A stretch of DNA of 64,000 nt from Geothrix paludis (GCF_022808815.1 NZ_JAKZLC010000002.1:523236-587235); one strand, 5' to 3'. Shown: positions 8,302 through 18,376, numbered from the stretch's first letter. The notes: generated from the letters alone by a model not told the origin. Program-made: numbers and translations.

Positions 8302-9218
8302 GCATGATCCTTGGTCAAGTACTGGAAGACCGCATCCAGGTTGAGATCCAGGGGATCCAGCGCCCGCAGCGGGATGCCGCCCTCGGCCGCGGCCTTCTGG
8401 AGGCGGGGCAGGATGTCGCGGGGCGAGCGCACCGAGATCACCACGGCGCCCTCCTCCATGCGCAGAGCCGCCAGCTCCGGCTGCTCCACGGCCCAGCGGG
8501 CCAGCACCTGGGCCTCGCCCGTGAGGCGCAGCTCCACGGGATGCCGGTCGAGGAGCTGGCGGATCTCCGTGACGGTGCCTTCCGCCAGCAGGCGGCCCCG
8601 GAACAGCAGCAGGATGCGGTCCGTGAGCTGGGCGATCTCGCCCAGGATGTGGCTCGACACCAGGATGCGCGTGCCCGTCGCCGCGAGGTCCCGCAGCAGG
8701 GCCATGAGCGTGAGGCGGGCCTCGGGATCCAGGCCGTTGAACGGCTCGTCGAGGATGAGCAGCTCCGGCTCGTGCAGCAGGGCCTGGGCCAGGCGGATGC
8801 GCTGGCGCATGCCCTTGGACATGCGGGCGAAGGTGAGGTGGGCACGGTCGGCCATGCCCACCGTGGCGAGCGCGCGGGCCACGGCGGCCTTCAGCTCCGG
8901 GCCCGACAACCCCGACAGCTCGCCCATCATGCGCAGCCAGCGGTCTGCCCGGAGGCCCGTGGGCAGGCGGTCGCCCTCGGGCACCAGGCCCAGCCGCGCC
9001 AGCACGGCGGGGTTGCGGAAGGGGGCTGCACCGAAGACTTGCACCGCGCCGCCGGAGGGCGGCAGCAGGCCCGAGAGCAGCTGCAGCAGGGAGGACTTGC
9101 CGGCACCGTTGGGGCCCAGCAGGCCCGTGATGCCGCCGCCGTCCGGCAGCTCGAAGGTGGTGGGACTGAGGCCCAGGATGGGGCCGTAGCGGAGGGAGGC
9201 GCGGTCGAGGGAAATCAT
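8298..9218 (-). CDS. ABC transporter ATP-binding protein (ABC-2 partner)
   Basis: A 306-residue ATPase. Walker A is GPNGAGKSS, the signature region is MSKGMRQRIRLAQALLHEP, and Walker B is LLILDEPFNGLDP, followed by the H-loop region LVSSHILGEI. The C-terminal 80 residues resemble the regulatory tail seen in CcmA/NatA-type exporters. The ATG at 9218 overlaps the stop of the preceding permease by one base. Confidence 0.92.
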   Translation of the reverse strand: MISLDRASLRYGPILGLSPTTFELPDGGGITGLLGPNGAGKSSLLQLLSGLLPPSGGAVQVFGAAPFRNPAVLARLGLVPEGDRLPTGLRADRWLRMMGELSGLSGPELKAAVARALATVGMADRAHLTFARMSKGMRQRIRLAQALLHEPELLILDEPFNGLDPEARLTLMALLRDLAATGTRILVSSHILGEIAQLTDRILLLFRGRLLAEGTVTEIRQLLDRHPVELRLTGEAQVLARWAVEQPELAALRMEEGAVVISVRSPRDILPRLQKAAAEGGIPLRALDPLDLNLDAVFQYLTKDHA

Positions 9219-10078
9219 CAGATGACGGCCTCCGACGGCATGGTCCGCTTGGCGGCCACGAAGGTCCACAGGCCCACGTGGAAGGCCGTGCCGAGCAGTG
9301 CGGGACCCCAGCCCATCAGGGGGTGGGCCACGCCCACGAAGAGCTGGGGCCAAGTCTCCGCCAACAGGATCGGATTGATGGCCTGCACGGCCGAGAAGCC
9401 TGTCAGTCCCTGGATCATGGAGGCCAGGGTGGCCGAGCCCAGCACCAGGCCCAGCACCCAGCCGATGCCCGCCCGGGGCGTGGCGGCCATGCTGGAGGCG
9501 CCTGCGGCCAGGGTGCCCATGAGGACCGAGCTGATGGCCATGGCCGGCAGCAGCCGCAGGGGCGCCGTCACCCACACGGGGCCGCTGGCGCCGGCGAGGA
9601 TCAGGGACATGAGCCAGGGCAGCAGGGCGAAGGGCAGGAGGATGGCGAAGGGCAGCGCCGAGGCGAAGCCCAGCTTGGCGAGCAGGTAGTCCCGGGGCGC
9701 GACAGGATGGGCATACATCAGGGGCCGCACGCGGTAGAGCGTATCCCGCGCCACGAGACCGCCGCCCACCAGGGCCACCAGGAACCAGAGCAGGTAGCTG
9801 GCGGGGTTCAGCAGGTCCGCCTGGAAGTCCGCACCCTGGGTGAGGATGGTCTTCGCGAAATCCTGCATGGGCCGGAAGGTCTGGTTGGTCTGGAGCAGGT
9901 GGTCCACGTAGATGCGGGCCACCTTCCACAGCAGCAGGAAGAGGAAGGTGAAGCCGAAGAAACGGCCGATCTTCTGGCGCCAGAGCCGGGTCAGGTCGAA
10001 GCGCGCGAGCACCAGGGCCGGCGGCTGGCCGTGGCTCAGGTCCGGCGCGGGCGGAAGGGTGGGGGCGTAGATCGGCAT
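9218..10078 (-). CDS. ABC-2-type transporter permease
   Basis: A 286-residue permease with about six transmembrane segments. The N-terminal cytoplasmic stretch ARFDLTRLWRQKIGRFFGF leads into TM1, and the loop DTLYRVRPLMYAHPVAPRDYLLAK is the conserved ABC-2 motif region. It pairs with the ATPase gene 3 nt upstream (10082-11005). Together with the next two genes this makes two ATPase-permease pairs in a row, either two exporters or one heteromeric system. Confidence 0.82.
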   Translation of the reverse strand: MPIYAPTLPPAPDLSHGQPPALVLARFDLTRLWRQKIGRFFGFTFLFLLLWKVARIYVDHLLQTNQTFRPMQDFAKTILTQGADFQADLLNPASYLLWFLVALVGGGLVARDTLYRVRPLMYAHPVAPRDYLLAKLGFASALPFAILLPFALLPWLMSLILAGASGPVWVTAPLRLLPAMAISSVLMGTLAAGASSMAATPRAGIGWVLGLVLGSATLASMIQGLTGFSAVQAINPILLAETWPQLFVGVAHPLMGWGPALLGTAFHVGLWTFVAAKRTMPSEAVI

Positions 10079-10081
10079 GGC

Positions 10082-11005
10082 CTAGGCTCCCATCTGAGGA
10101 TGCAGGGCGCGCAGAAGCACCTCATCCAGCCGGTCGTGGCGGGGCGTGAGCTGGATCAGCGTGGCGCCCTTCGCCTCGGCCCAGCGGAAGGCGGCCGTGG
10201 GATCGGCCTCCGCCAGCTCCAGGTCGTAGAGGCCGTTGCGGGCCTCCAGCACCGCTCCCAGCTCCGCCAAGGCGGCCTCCTGGTCGGCGTCGAGCGGATC
10301 GAGGAAGCGCAGCTCCACGCGCCGGGCCAGGGCCTTGCGCAGGCCCGCCATGGAGCCCGCGGCCTTGATCTGGCCCTGGTCGAGGATCACCAGCTGGTCC
10401 GCCACGCGCTCCACGTCGCCCAGCAGGTGGGAGGCCAGGATGACGCCGGTGCCCAGCTCCGCGTGGACGCGCAGCACCAGGTCCAGCATGCGGCGGCGGC
10501 CGTCGGGATCGAGGCCGTTGGTGGGCTCGTCCAGGAAGACCAGCTCCGGGCTGTGCACCAGGGCCTGGGCCAGCTTCACCCGCTGGCGCATGCCCGTGGA
10601 GTAGCCGCTGACGGGTCGGTAGCGGGCCTCGTCCAGGCCCACGAAGTAGAGCACCTCGTGGGCGCGGTCCCGGGCCGACTCTGGCGCCAGGCCGCTCAGC
10701 TCGCCCCAGAAAGCCACCTGCTCATAGGCCGAGGCGTCCTCGATGAGGGCGTCGTACTCGGGCATGTAGCCGATGCGCGCCCGGAGCTTGGCGGCCTCGG
10801 GAGCGCCGAGGGCCACGCCCAGCACCGACCCGCCGCCGGCGGAGGGGCGCAGGAGGCCAAGGAGAGCCTTCAGCAGGGTGGACTTGCCGGCGCCGTTGGG
10901 GCCCAGCAGGCCCACGATGCCCTGGTCCAGGGTGAGGGTCAGCCCCTTCAGGGCGGGCGCCGCCGCGGCGGCGTAGCGCACTTCCAGGTTCTCGAAGGCG
11001 ATCAA
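10082..11005 (-). CDS. ABC transporter ATP-binding protein (ABC-2 partner)
   Basis: An ATPase of about 307 residues: Walker A GPNGAGKST, signature YSTGMRQRVKLAQALVHSP, Walker B LVFLDEPTNGLDP, H-loop ILASHLLGDV. I place the start at a TTG (11005) because GGAGG lies 5 nt upstream and the protein then begins LIAFENLEVRY, as family members do; the frame stays open to 11095 but the extra residues look non-coding. It heads the four-gene ABC operon. Confidence 0.88.
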   Translation of the reverse strand: MIAFENLEVRYAAAAAPALKGLTLTLDQGIVGLLGPNGAGKSTLLKALLGLLRPSAGGGSVLGVALGAPEAAKLRARIGYMPEYDALIEDASAYEQVAFWGELSGLAPESARDRAHEVLYFVGLDEARYRPVSGYSTGMRQRVKLAQALVHSPELVFLDEPTNGLDPDGRRRMLDLVLRVHAELGTGVILASHLLGDVERVADQLVILDQGQIKAAGSMAGLRKALARRVELRFLDPLDADQEAALAELGAVLEARNGLYDLELAEADPTAAFRWAEAKGATLIQLTPRHDRLDEVLLRALHPQMGA

Positions 11006-11177
11006 CGGGGCCTCCAGGGGATGGTCACGGCTGCTCCAGGATGTGGCGGCTACGGGAGGCGGAGGGGAATGGATTAGGCCGGTGCGGGCGGGCACGGAAT
11101 GGGGCGCGGAATGGATTGTTCAATGAAAGCGACTTAGGCTGGACGGAATCATCCTCCCACCGCCCGAGGGCTTTAGC

Positions 11178-12392
11178 ATGCAACTCCTGGACTGGCCATT
11201 CCTTGACGCCCTGCAGGCGGGAGCGCTGGCGACCCTCTTCGTGGGCTTCGGCCTGGATGCCCTGGCCCGGCGGGATCGGATGATGGGCTGGATGGCCCTC
11301 ACCTGCCTGCTGGTGGGCATCCGGCACGGGGTGCTGGCCCTCGGCACCATGCCGGCCTGGAATCCGGACCTGGTGGACCGCATCCAGAGCCTGCTGGTGG
11401 CCGTCGGATTCATCACCCTCTGCGCGGCCCTGGTGAACCTGTTCCCGCGGCACTTCCCGCGGCGATTCCCCGAGTGGATCGCCCTGGGCATGATCCCCAA
11501 CTACATCCGCAACCTCCTCCTGACCCACCCGAGCCAGGCGGAGGTGTGGGCCCACGGTCTCTACGACCTCACCTTCCTCCTGGGCTGCGGGTTCATCGTC
11601 TATTGGTCCCTGCGGGCCCGGCAGGACGGCGACCCCATGGGGCGGCGGCTGTTCTTCGCCTTTTTCGCCCTCACCGTCCCGGTGGTGGTGGAGATCGCCG
11701 CCCAGAGCCTCTTCGGGATCAAGATCCGGCTGTCCGGCTTCAGCCTCGTGATCCTGGCCATGGCCATCGGCACCTCCTGGCAGTGGCTCGTGGTGCGGGA
11801 CATGGAATCCCGCGTCCAGCGGGCCGAGACCGAGGTCGAGATCTGGCGCAGCCTCGTGCCGGGCAACGCCTTCCGGACCGACCGGCCCTCCGCGCTGATG
11901 GAAGGGCTCTTCGGAAGCGGGTGGGCGGACCGCGTGCGCGAGAATCCCGAAGCGCCCCTGGTGGCCCTGGACGGCGCCTCCTACCGCCTGCGGACCCGCC
12001 TCCTCCGCCACCCCGAGCGGCTGGGCTGGTACGAGCGCGAGGGCGGCACCCAGCCGGGCACCCGGGGCTTCCTGGCCGGATGGACGGTGGCCCTGGGCAT
12101 GGACGACCCCGAGGCCAGCGCCCGGATCCAGGAATGGCTTCACAGCTGGGGCGCCGATGTGCATCTGTGGGGCACCGTGCCCCCTCGGGAGGGCCCCTAT
12201 CCCAGCGTCCTCATCTGGGCGCGGGAACCCAGCATCCTGGCCGTGTGGCGGGAGGACGACCTGCTGCGCCGGCGCCCCCGATGGATCCAACTGGGCGGCC
12301 CCATCACCGCGGGCCCCCATGTCCGGCTGGACCTGGGCCTGGATGCCGCGGGCCTACGGGAGGCCCTCCGCGAGCTGCTCTCCCGGCACTGA
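11178..12392 (+). CDS. uncharacterised multi-pass membrane protein
   Basis: A 404-residue protein I do not recognise. The first 210 residues contain about six or seven hydrophobic helices (for example ALATLFVGFGLDAL, LLVAVGFITLCAALVNLF, LSGFSLVILAMAIGTSWQWLVV). The rest is soluble, and a Glu/Arg-rich helix (MESRVQRAETEVEIWRSLV) after the last TM could be a signalling or coiled-coil linker. The layout recalls membrane sensor modules with a cytoplasmic output domain, but no known output domain is evident. It lies between the divergent ABC operon and dnaE, 48 nt before dnaE. Confidence 0.7.
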   Translation: MQLLDWPFLDALQAGALATLFVGFGLDALARRDRMMGWMALTCLLVGIRHGVLALGTMPAWNPDLVDRIQSLLVAVGFITLCAALVNLFPRHFPRRFPEWIALGMIPNYIRNLLLTHPSQAEVWAHGLYDLTFLLGCGFIVYWSLRARQDGDPMGRRLFFAFFALTVPVVVEIAAQSLFGIKIRLSGFSLVILAMAIGTSWQWLVVRDMESRVQRAETEVEIWRSLVPGNAFRTDRPSALMEGLFGSGWADRVRENPEAPLVALDGASYRLRTRLLRHPERLGWYEREGGTQPGTRGFLAGWTVALGMDDPEASARIQEWLHSWGADVHLWGTVPPREGPYPSVLIWAREPSILAVWREDDLLRRRPRWIQLGGPITAGPHVRLDLGLDAAGLREALRELLSRH

Positions 12393-12440
12393 GCCTGCGG
12401 CACTTGCCCGGGAACGCGGGTTCCGTCGGAGAATGGGGGC

Positions 12441-15400
12441 ATGAGCTTCGCCCATCTCCACCTGCATACCGAGCACTCGCTGCTCGACGGCCTGACCCGC
12501 ATCCCTGATCTGGTGAAGAAGTGCCGGGCCTCGGGCATGCCCGCCGTGGCCGTCACGGACCACGGGAACATGTTCGGCATGATGAAGCTCTTCGACGCCT
12601 GCGAGAAGACGAAGGACGCCGAGGGCAACTGGGCCGTGAAGCCCATTCTCGGCTGCGAAGTCTACGTGGCCCCCAAGACCCGCTTCGACCGGAAGCTGGA
12701 GGCCAAGAACCTCACGGGCGAGGAGGGCCTGGAGGACTGCGTGGATCCCAGTGGCAGCCGCGACGCAGGCTACCACCTGGTGCTGCTGGCCAAGAACCCG
12801 AAGGGCTTCGCCAACCTCTCCAAGCTGGTGTCAGCGGGCTTCACCGAGGGCTTCTACTACAAGCCCCGCATCGACAAGGACATCCTCCGGGAGCACAGCG
12901 AGGGCCTCATCGCGCTCTCCGCGTGCCTGGGCGGCGAGGTGCAGGCCCGCATCCTCCAGAACCGCCTGGACCAGGCCGAGCGCGTGGCCCGCGACTTCCG
13001 TGACGTCTTCGGCGATGACTTCTACCTGGAGATCCAGGACCAGGGCTTCGACAAGGAGAAGGAGATCATTCCCTTCCAGCAGCAGCTCGCGGAGCGGCTG
13101 GGCATCCCGCTGGTGGCCACCAACGACGCCCACTACCTCAACCACGAGGACTCCGACCTGCACGACACGCTGCTATGCATCGGCACGAAGACCACCAAGG
13201 CCAAGGAGAAGCGCATGCGCTTCTCCACCGACCAGTTCTTCGTGAAGACGCCCGAGGAGATGCGCGCCGTCTTCCCCGATCACCCGGAGTATCTGGAGCG
13301 CACCCTGGAGATCGCCGCCAAGGTGGACCTGTTCCCCATCACGCGGAAGCCCGTCACACCCCAGTTCCCCGTGCCCGACGGCTACGACCTGGAGTCCTAC
13401 TTCGTCCATGTGGCCAAGGAGACCTTCGAGGCACGCATGGCCGAGTGCCGCCCGCGCTGGCAGGCCGGCACGCTGAAGCACCCCGAGGAGAAGTACCGCG
13501 AGCGCCTGGCCTTCGAGCTGGACATGATCCTCAAGATGGGCTTCCCGGGCTACTTCCTACTGGTCTGGGACTTCATCCGCAAGGCCCGGGAGATGGGCGT
13601 GCCCGTGGGCCCGGGCCGCGGTTCCGCGGCGGGAAGCATCGTGGCGTGGTCCATGAAGATCACGGACATCGATCCCATGCAATACGATCTGCTCTTCGAA
13701 CGCTTCCTCAACCCCGAGCGCGTCTCCATGCCCGACGTGGACATCGACTTCTGCCGCGACGGCCGCCAGCGGGTCATCGACTACGTCACCGAGAAGTACG
13801 GCCAGGACAAGGTCAGCAACATCGTCACCATCAACCAGCTCAAGACCAAGGCCGTCATCAAGGACGTGGCGCGAGTCTTCGAGAAAGACTTCGCCTTCGC
13901 CAACAACCTCACCAAGCTGGTGCCCCAGGAGCCCGGCAAGCCCATCACCGTGGGCGAGGCGCTGGAGAAGAGCGACAAGCTCCGCGAGCTGTACGAGAGC
14001 GATCCCGAGGTGAAGAACATCCTCGATATCTCCGCCAAGCTGGAGGGCCTGGCCCGCAACACCGGGGTCCACGCGGCGGGCGTCATCATCGCGCCCGACG
14101 AGCTGACGCAGTTCGCGCCGCTCAGCATGGACAAGGACAAGAAGGTGATGGTGCAGTACACCATGACCGAGGCCGAGCGCGCGGGCCTGCTGAAGATGGA
14201 CTTCCTGGGCCTGGAAACACTCACCCAGATCGCCAAGACCCAGGAGGTCATCGCCCGGCGCCACGGCGCGCCCAAGGACATGACCAGCATCCGCACCTTC
14301 GACGACAAGAAGACCTTCGAGCTCTTCGCCGCCGGGGACACGGACGGCGTCTTCCAGTTCGAGTCCGGCGGCATGAAGCAGCTGCTCCGCCAGCTCGGCC
14401 CCGACCGCTTCGACGACCTCATCGCGCTCAACGCCCTCTTCCGCCCGGGCCCGCTGGGCGCGGGCATGGGCACCACGTACGTGGAGCGCCGTCACGGCCG
14501 GGAGCCCGTGACCTACATGTTCCCGGATCTGGAGCCCATCCTCTCCCCGACCTACGGCGTGATCCTCTACCAGGAACAGGTCATGCAGATCGCCAGCCTC
14601 GTGGCCGGGTACTCCCTGGGCGAGGCGGACATGCTGCGCCGCGCCATGGGCAAGAAGGACAAGGAGAAGATGGCGAAGGAGAAGACCAAGTTCATCGAGC
14701 GGGGAGCCTCCCGCGGCTACGACAAGGCCAGGGTCGCGGAGATGTTCGACCTCATCGAGTACTTCGCCGGCTACGGGTTCAACAAGAGCCATAGCGCGGC
14801 CTATGCCATGGTGGCCTACGAGACCGCCTACCTGAAGGCCAACTACCCCGTGGAGTTCATGGCGGGCCTTCTCTCCACCAAGTCCGGCCGCACGGACGAC
14901 GTGGCCAAGTACGTGCAGAACTGCCGGGAGCGCGGCATCGAGGTGCTGGGGCCCGACATCAACCAGTCGGCGCTCGATTTCACGGCGACCAGTGACCGGC
15001 AAATCCGGTTCGGATTCGCCGCGGTGAAAGGATTGGGAGAGGCTGCCTTGCAGGCCATCCTCGAAGCGCGCGAGGCCGAGGGCGGCTTCAAGGACCTCTT
15101 CCACGCGCTGAAGAGCACGGACCTCCAGAAGGCCAACCGCAAGGTGTGGGAGTCCCTCATCAAGGCCGGGGCCTTCGACAGCCTGGAGCCCAACCGGGCG
15201 GCGCTGGTCCAGGGCCTGCCGGACGCCATCTCCGCGGCCTCCCGCGGCACCGGCGACACGGGCATGACCAGCCTCTTCGACGACGCGGAGATGGCCACCC
15301 TCAGCGAGGACTGGCGCGTGCCCGAGGGCATCGAGCCCTGGGATCGCCGCACCCGCTTGGCCGCGGAGCGCGAGGTGCTGGGCCTCTTCGTCAGCGGCCA

Positions 15401-16076
15401 TCCCCTCGAGGAGTTCGCCGACGCCATCCAGGTGCACACGCACGGCACCTTGGCCAAGATCCTGGAGGACGTGGCCGCCGGGCGGCTGCGGGACCGCGGC
15501 GAGGTGACGCTGGGCGCCATGGTCAGCACCGTGGCCTTCAAGACCAACCAGAAGGGCGAACCCTGGGCCATCCTCCAGGTGGAGGACCTGGCCGGGAAGA
15601 TGGAAGTGCTGCTCATGGCCAGCAAGTGGGATCCCCTCACCAAGAAGGCCACGCTCCGCCCCTTCGAGCGCTACCGGCACCTGGCGGTGCCCGAGGCCAT
15701 GTTGCGCATCACGGGCGAGCTGCGGGTGGAGACCCTCCAAGCCAACGGCAATGGCAACGGAAACGGGGAAGCCGAGGAGGAAGAGGAGCAGACCGTGGTG
15801 AAGGTCTTCGCCACGGTGCTGGAGCCGCTGGAGTCCTTCCAGGGCCAGGGCTTCACGGGGGCCCTGGTACGCCTGCCCGTGGGCGAGTGCCCGCCCCGCC
15901 TGGAATCGATCCTCAAGGATTACCGGGGCGACCTGCCCGTGACCTTCGAATACCGCTCGAAGGAGGGCCTGGTGGCCCGCGTCCGGGCCGGCCGGGACCT
16001 GCGCCTCAAGCACGACCCCGACCTGGCGGAACGGCTCGCCAAGGATACGGGCTGCACCCTCACCTGGACCTACTGA
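12441..16076 (+). CDS. dnaE: DNA polymerase III alpha subunit
   Basis: A 1211-residue replicative polymerase of the DnaE1 type. The N-terminal PHP domain starts with FAHLHLHTEHSLLDG; the catalytic aspartates are in PDVDIDF (about residues 431-437), with the GPGRGSAAGS nucleotide-binding stretch just before. The C-terminal part has the OB-fold segment (GEVTLGAMVSTVAFK). An unusual low-complexity linker of Asn-Gly repeats followed by a run of Glu sits near residue 1105. It lacks the proofreading exonuclease domain of PolC, as expected. Confidence 0.97.
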   Translation: MSFAHLHLHTEHSLLDGLTRIPDLVKKCRASGMPAVAVTDHGNMFGMMKLFDACEKTKDAEGNWAVKPILGCEVYVAPKTRFDRKLEAKNLTGEEGLEDCVDPSGSRDAGYHLVLLAKNPKGFANLSKLVSAGFTEGFYYKPRIDKDILREHSEGLIALSACLGGEVQARILQNRLDQAERVARDFRDVFGDDFYLEIQDQGFDKEKEIIPFQQQLAERLGIPLVATNDAHYLNHEDSDLHDTLLCIGTKTTKAKEKRMRFSTDQFFVKTPEEMRAVFPDHPEYLERTLEIAAKVDLFPITRKPVTPQFPVPDGYDLESYFVHVAKETFEARMAECRPRWQAGTLKHPEEKYRERLAFELDMILKMGFPGYFLLVWDFIRKAREMGVPVGPGRGSAAGSIVAWSMKITDIDPMQYDLLFERFLNPERVSMPDVDIDFCRDGRQRVIDYVTEKYGQDKVSNIVTINQLKTKAVIKDVARVFEKDFAFANNLTKLVPQEPGKPITVGEALEKSDKLRELYESDPEVKNILDISAKLEGLARNTGVHAAGVIIAPDELTQFAPLSMDKDKKVMVQYTMTEAERAGLLKMDFLGLETLTQIAKTQEVIARRHGAPKDMTSIRTFDDKKTFELFAAGDTDGVFQFESGGMKQLLRQLGPDRFDDLIALNALFRPGPLGAGMGTTYVERRHGREPVTYMFPDLEPILSPTYGVILYQEQVMQIASLVAGYSLGEADMLRRAMGKKDKEKMAKEKTKFIERGASRGYDKARVAEMFDLIEYFAGYGFNKSHSAAYAMVAYETAYLKANYPVEFMAGLLSTKSGRTDDVAKYVQNCRERGIEVLGPDINQSALDFTATSDRQIRFGFAAVKGLGEAALQAILEAREAEGGFKDLFHALKSTDLQKANRKVWESLIKAGAFDSLEPNRAALVQGLPDAISAASRGTGDTGMTSLFDDAEMATLSEDWRVPEGIEPWDRRTRLAAEREVLGLFVSGHPLEEFADAIQVHTHGTLAKILEDVAAGRLRDRGEVTLGAMVSTVAFKTNQKGEPWAILQVEDLAGKMEVLLMASKWDPLTKKATLRPFERYRHLAVPEAMLRITGELRVETLQANGNGNGNGEAEEEEEQTVVKVFATVLEPLESFQGQGFTGALVRLPVGECPPRLESILKDYRGDLPVTFEYRSKEGLVARVRAGRDLRLKHDPDLAERLAKDTGCTLTWTY

Positions 16077-16104
16077 TGCCCGGAACCCCGGACACGGAGT
16101 CCCC

Positions 16105-16824
16105 GTGATCCCCCTCTTCCTGCTGCCCGGCTTCGGCCACTGGGGCGCCCACCTGGAGGCCCTCCTGGCCCGGCCCGAGGGCTTGTGGATCCACGGCCCG
16201 GCGGGATCGGGGGTCTCGACGATTGCGGCAGAATTTGCCCTTCGTCGTAACCGGTCCAGGTTCGAAGCCGGTTCGGTGGAGGAAGGCGCCGCCTGGACCG
16301 CCACCCACCCCGGCGGCGTGGTGGCGGCCCGGGGTCCGATGCCCGCCGGGTTGAATTGCCTGGAGTTGCGCCTTCCCGCCCTGGACGAGGATCCCGACTG
16401 CCTTCCGGGGTTGCTGGCGGCCCTGGCGGAGGAGGAGGGCGTCCCCGCGCCTTGGCCCCCGGCCCTGGGAGCCCTGCCCTGCCCCGGCAACCTCCGGGAG
16501 CTCCGCAACCGGATGCTGCGCTGGAAGCTCCTGGGCCAGCTGCCGGAGCCCGAGCCGGCCGGCCCGCCCCGCTTCGAGGCCGAGGACCTGGCCACGAACC
16601 TGCACGACCTGGAACGCTTCCTCCTGCACCGGGCCCTGCGCCGGGCCTACGGTAACCGCGTGGAGACCGCCCTCCGCCTGGGCGTGAGCCGCCGCCAGCT
16701 CTACCTCCTCATCCGCCGCCACGGGGATCCGGTCCGGGGCGAGGCGGCCTCCGGGGACCTGCCCCAGCGGATGAAGCGGCGCAGATCGGCACAAAACTCC
16801 AGTCCAGAGTCCGGCGCCCGATAA
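16105..16824 (+). CDS. condensed NtrC-like protein (degenerate enhancer-binding protein)
   Basis: A 239-residue protein that looks like a sigma-54 activator with its core removed. A P-loop (HGPAGSGVST, about residues 28-37) is followed by the segment equivalent to LRERxxDIxLL (here LRLPALDEDPDCLPGLL), then PCPGNLRELRNRML, which matches the PWPGNVRELENV motif of NtrC proteins, and a Fis-type helix-turn-helix (ALRRAYGNRVETALRLGVSRRQLYLLIRR). GAFTGA and Walker B regions are missing. GTG start at 16105, 28 nt after dnaE; the next gene is a second odd NtrC-like protein 44 nt on. Function unknown, probably DNA-binding. Confidence 0.6.
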   Translation: MIPLFLLPGFGHWGAHLEALLARPEGLWIHGPAGSGVSTIAAEFALRRNRSRFEAGSVEEGAAWTATHPGGVVAARGPMPAGLNCLELRLPALDEDPDCLPGLLAALAEEEGVPAPWPPALGALPCPGNLRELRNRMLRWKLLGQLPEPEPAGPPRFEAEDLATNLHDLERFLLHRALRRAYGNRVETALRLGVSRRQLYLLIRRHGDPVRGEAASGDLPQRMKRRRSAQNSSPESGAR

Positions 16825-16868
16825 CGGGGAGGTGCGGCCGGTCGGCTGCGGCTTGGATGTAATGGACC

Positions 16869-18353
16869 ATGGCGACTCCCCTTCGGGTACTGGTGGTGAA
16901 TGACGATCCTGGAATGCGGGATGGTGTGGCCTTGAGCCTGAAACGCTCGGGCCTCGCGGTGGACCTGGCCCGGGAGGGCGCCGAAGCCCTCCGGCTGGCC
17001 CACCAGGGCGGCTACGACGCCGTGGTGGCCGATCTCCACCCGGCCGGCATGGACGGCCTCGAGCTGTCGGCCCGCCTCAAGGCGGTCGATCCGGTCCTGC
17101 CCGTCCTGCTGATCGGGGCCGCCGAAGAGCCCGAGACCGCGCGCCTGGCCGCCTTCGAAGTCCTCTACCGACCCTTCAGCGCCGACGAGCTCAGCGCCGC
17201 GGTGCAGAAAGCCGTGGCGTCCGAAGGACACCTCAAGGCCGCCGAACCCTCCGAGGCGCCCCTCACACTCACGCAGGACCCCGCCCTCGGAGAGACCCTG
17301 GCCATGGCCCGTCGCGCGGCGGACAGCCGCGCCACCATCCTCATCCAGGCGGAGAACGGCACAGGGAAGGAGCTCCTGGCCCAGCTCATCCACGGCACGA
17401 GCTCCCGCCACGGCGGTCCCCTGGTGACCCTCAGCTGCGCGGCCCTTCCCGAGGAGGCGCTGGAAGCCGAGCTGTTCGGCGCCGAGAAAGGCGCCCACCC
17501 CGGAGCGGCCCCGAAACCCGGCGCCCTGGAGCGGGCGGAGGGCGGCACCCTGGTGCTCGATGCGGTGGACGCCCTGCCTCCCGGCCTCCAGGGCCGGCTG
17601 CTGCGGATCCTCCAGGAGCGCGCGGGCAGCGGGCGTCCCGCGCCCATGGACGTGCGCCTGATCTCGCTCACCAGCCAGGACCTCCTCGCCGAGGTGAAGG
17701 CGGGCCGCTTCTCCGAGGACCTCTACTACCGCCTGAACGTGATCCCCCTGAACCTGCCCCCGCTGCGGGAACGGCCGGGGGACCTGAGCCTGCTGGCCGA
17801 GCACTTCGCCGAGCGCTACGCGCGGGAGAACGGCCGCGAGGTGCCCGAGCTGACGCCCAGCTTCTTCGCGGCGCTGGCCCGCCACCCCTGGACGGGCAAC
17901 CTGCGCGAGCTGGAGAACGTCATCCAGCGCTGCGTGGTGCTGAACCAGGGCCACCGCCTCACCCAGCAGGACCTCCACTGGCTCATGCCCACCGAGGCTT
18001 TCGAGGGCCTGCCCCAGGACTCGCCCGCAGCGGCGCCCCTCGCCGCCGGGGCGCGCCAGGCCCCCGGCGTCTCTCCGCGGCCGGACGGAAGCCCGGTCCC
18101 CGGCGCCGTGCTGGCCGATCCCCGCAAACCCCTGGTGGGCCTGCCCCTCGGCACCCCCGTGACCCTGCCCCTGGGCCTGAGCCTGCCGGAGCTGGAGCGC
18201 TTCTGGCTGCTCTCCACCCTCAGCGCCCTCCGGGGCAACCGGACCCACTGCGCCACCCAGCTGGACATCGCCCTGCGCACCGTGCGGAACAAGATCAACG
18301 AGTACAAGGCCGACGGCTTCGCCATCCCGCCCAGCCAGCGCGGCGGCGAGTAG
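16869..18353 (+). CDS. NtrC-type response regulator with degenerate AAA+ motifs
   Basis: A 494-residue protein with a receiver domain (phospho-acceptor Asp55 in VVADLHPAGMDG), a sigma-54-interaction AAA+ domain and a Fis-type HTH at the C-terminus (THCATQLDIALRTVRNKINEY). The AAA+ core is altered at key places: Walker A is ENGTGKE, the GAFTGA loop that touches sigma-54 reads GAHPGA (about residue 208), and Walker B reads LVLDAVDAL where active proteins have LDEIGDL, so the catalytic Glu is Ala. It probably does not remodel sigma-54 and may act as a plain DNA-binding regulator. No histidine kinase gene lies next to it. Confidence 0.85.
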   Translation: MATPLRVLVVNDDPGMRDGVALSLKRSGLAVDLAREGAEALRLAHQGGYDAVVADLHPAGMDGLELSARLKAVDPVLPVLLIGAAEEPETARLAAFEVLYRPFSADELSAAVQKAVASEGHLKAAEPSEAPLTLTQDPALGETLAMARRAADSRATILIQAENGTGKELLAQLIHGTSSRHGGPLVTLSCAALPEEALEAELFGAEKGAHPGAAPKPGALERAEGGTLVLDAVDALPPGLQGRLLRILQERAGSGRPAPMDVRLISLTSQDLLAEVKAGRFSEDLYYRLNVIPLNLPPLRERPGDLSLLAEHFAERYARENGREVPELTPSFFAALARHPWTGNLRELENVIQRCVVLNQGHRLTQQDLHWLMPTEAFEGLPQDSPAAAPLAAGARQAPGVSPRPDGSPVPGAVLADPRKPLVGLPLGTPVTLPLGLSLPELERFWLLSTLSALRGNRTHCATQLDIALRTVRNKINEYKADGFAIPPSQRGGE

Positions 18354-18376
18354 GGCCAGGGCCGGTCAGGCAGCCG

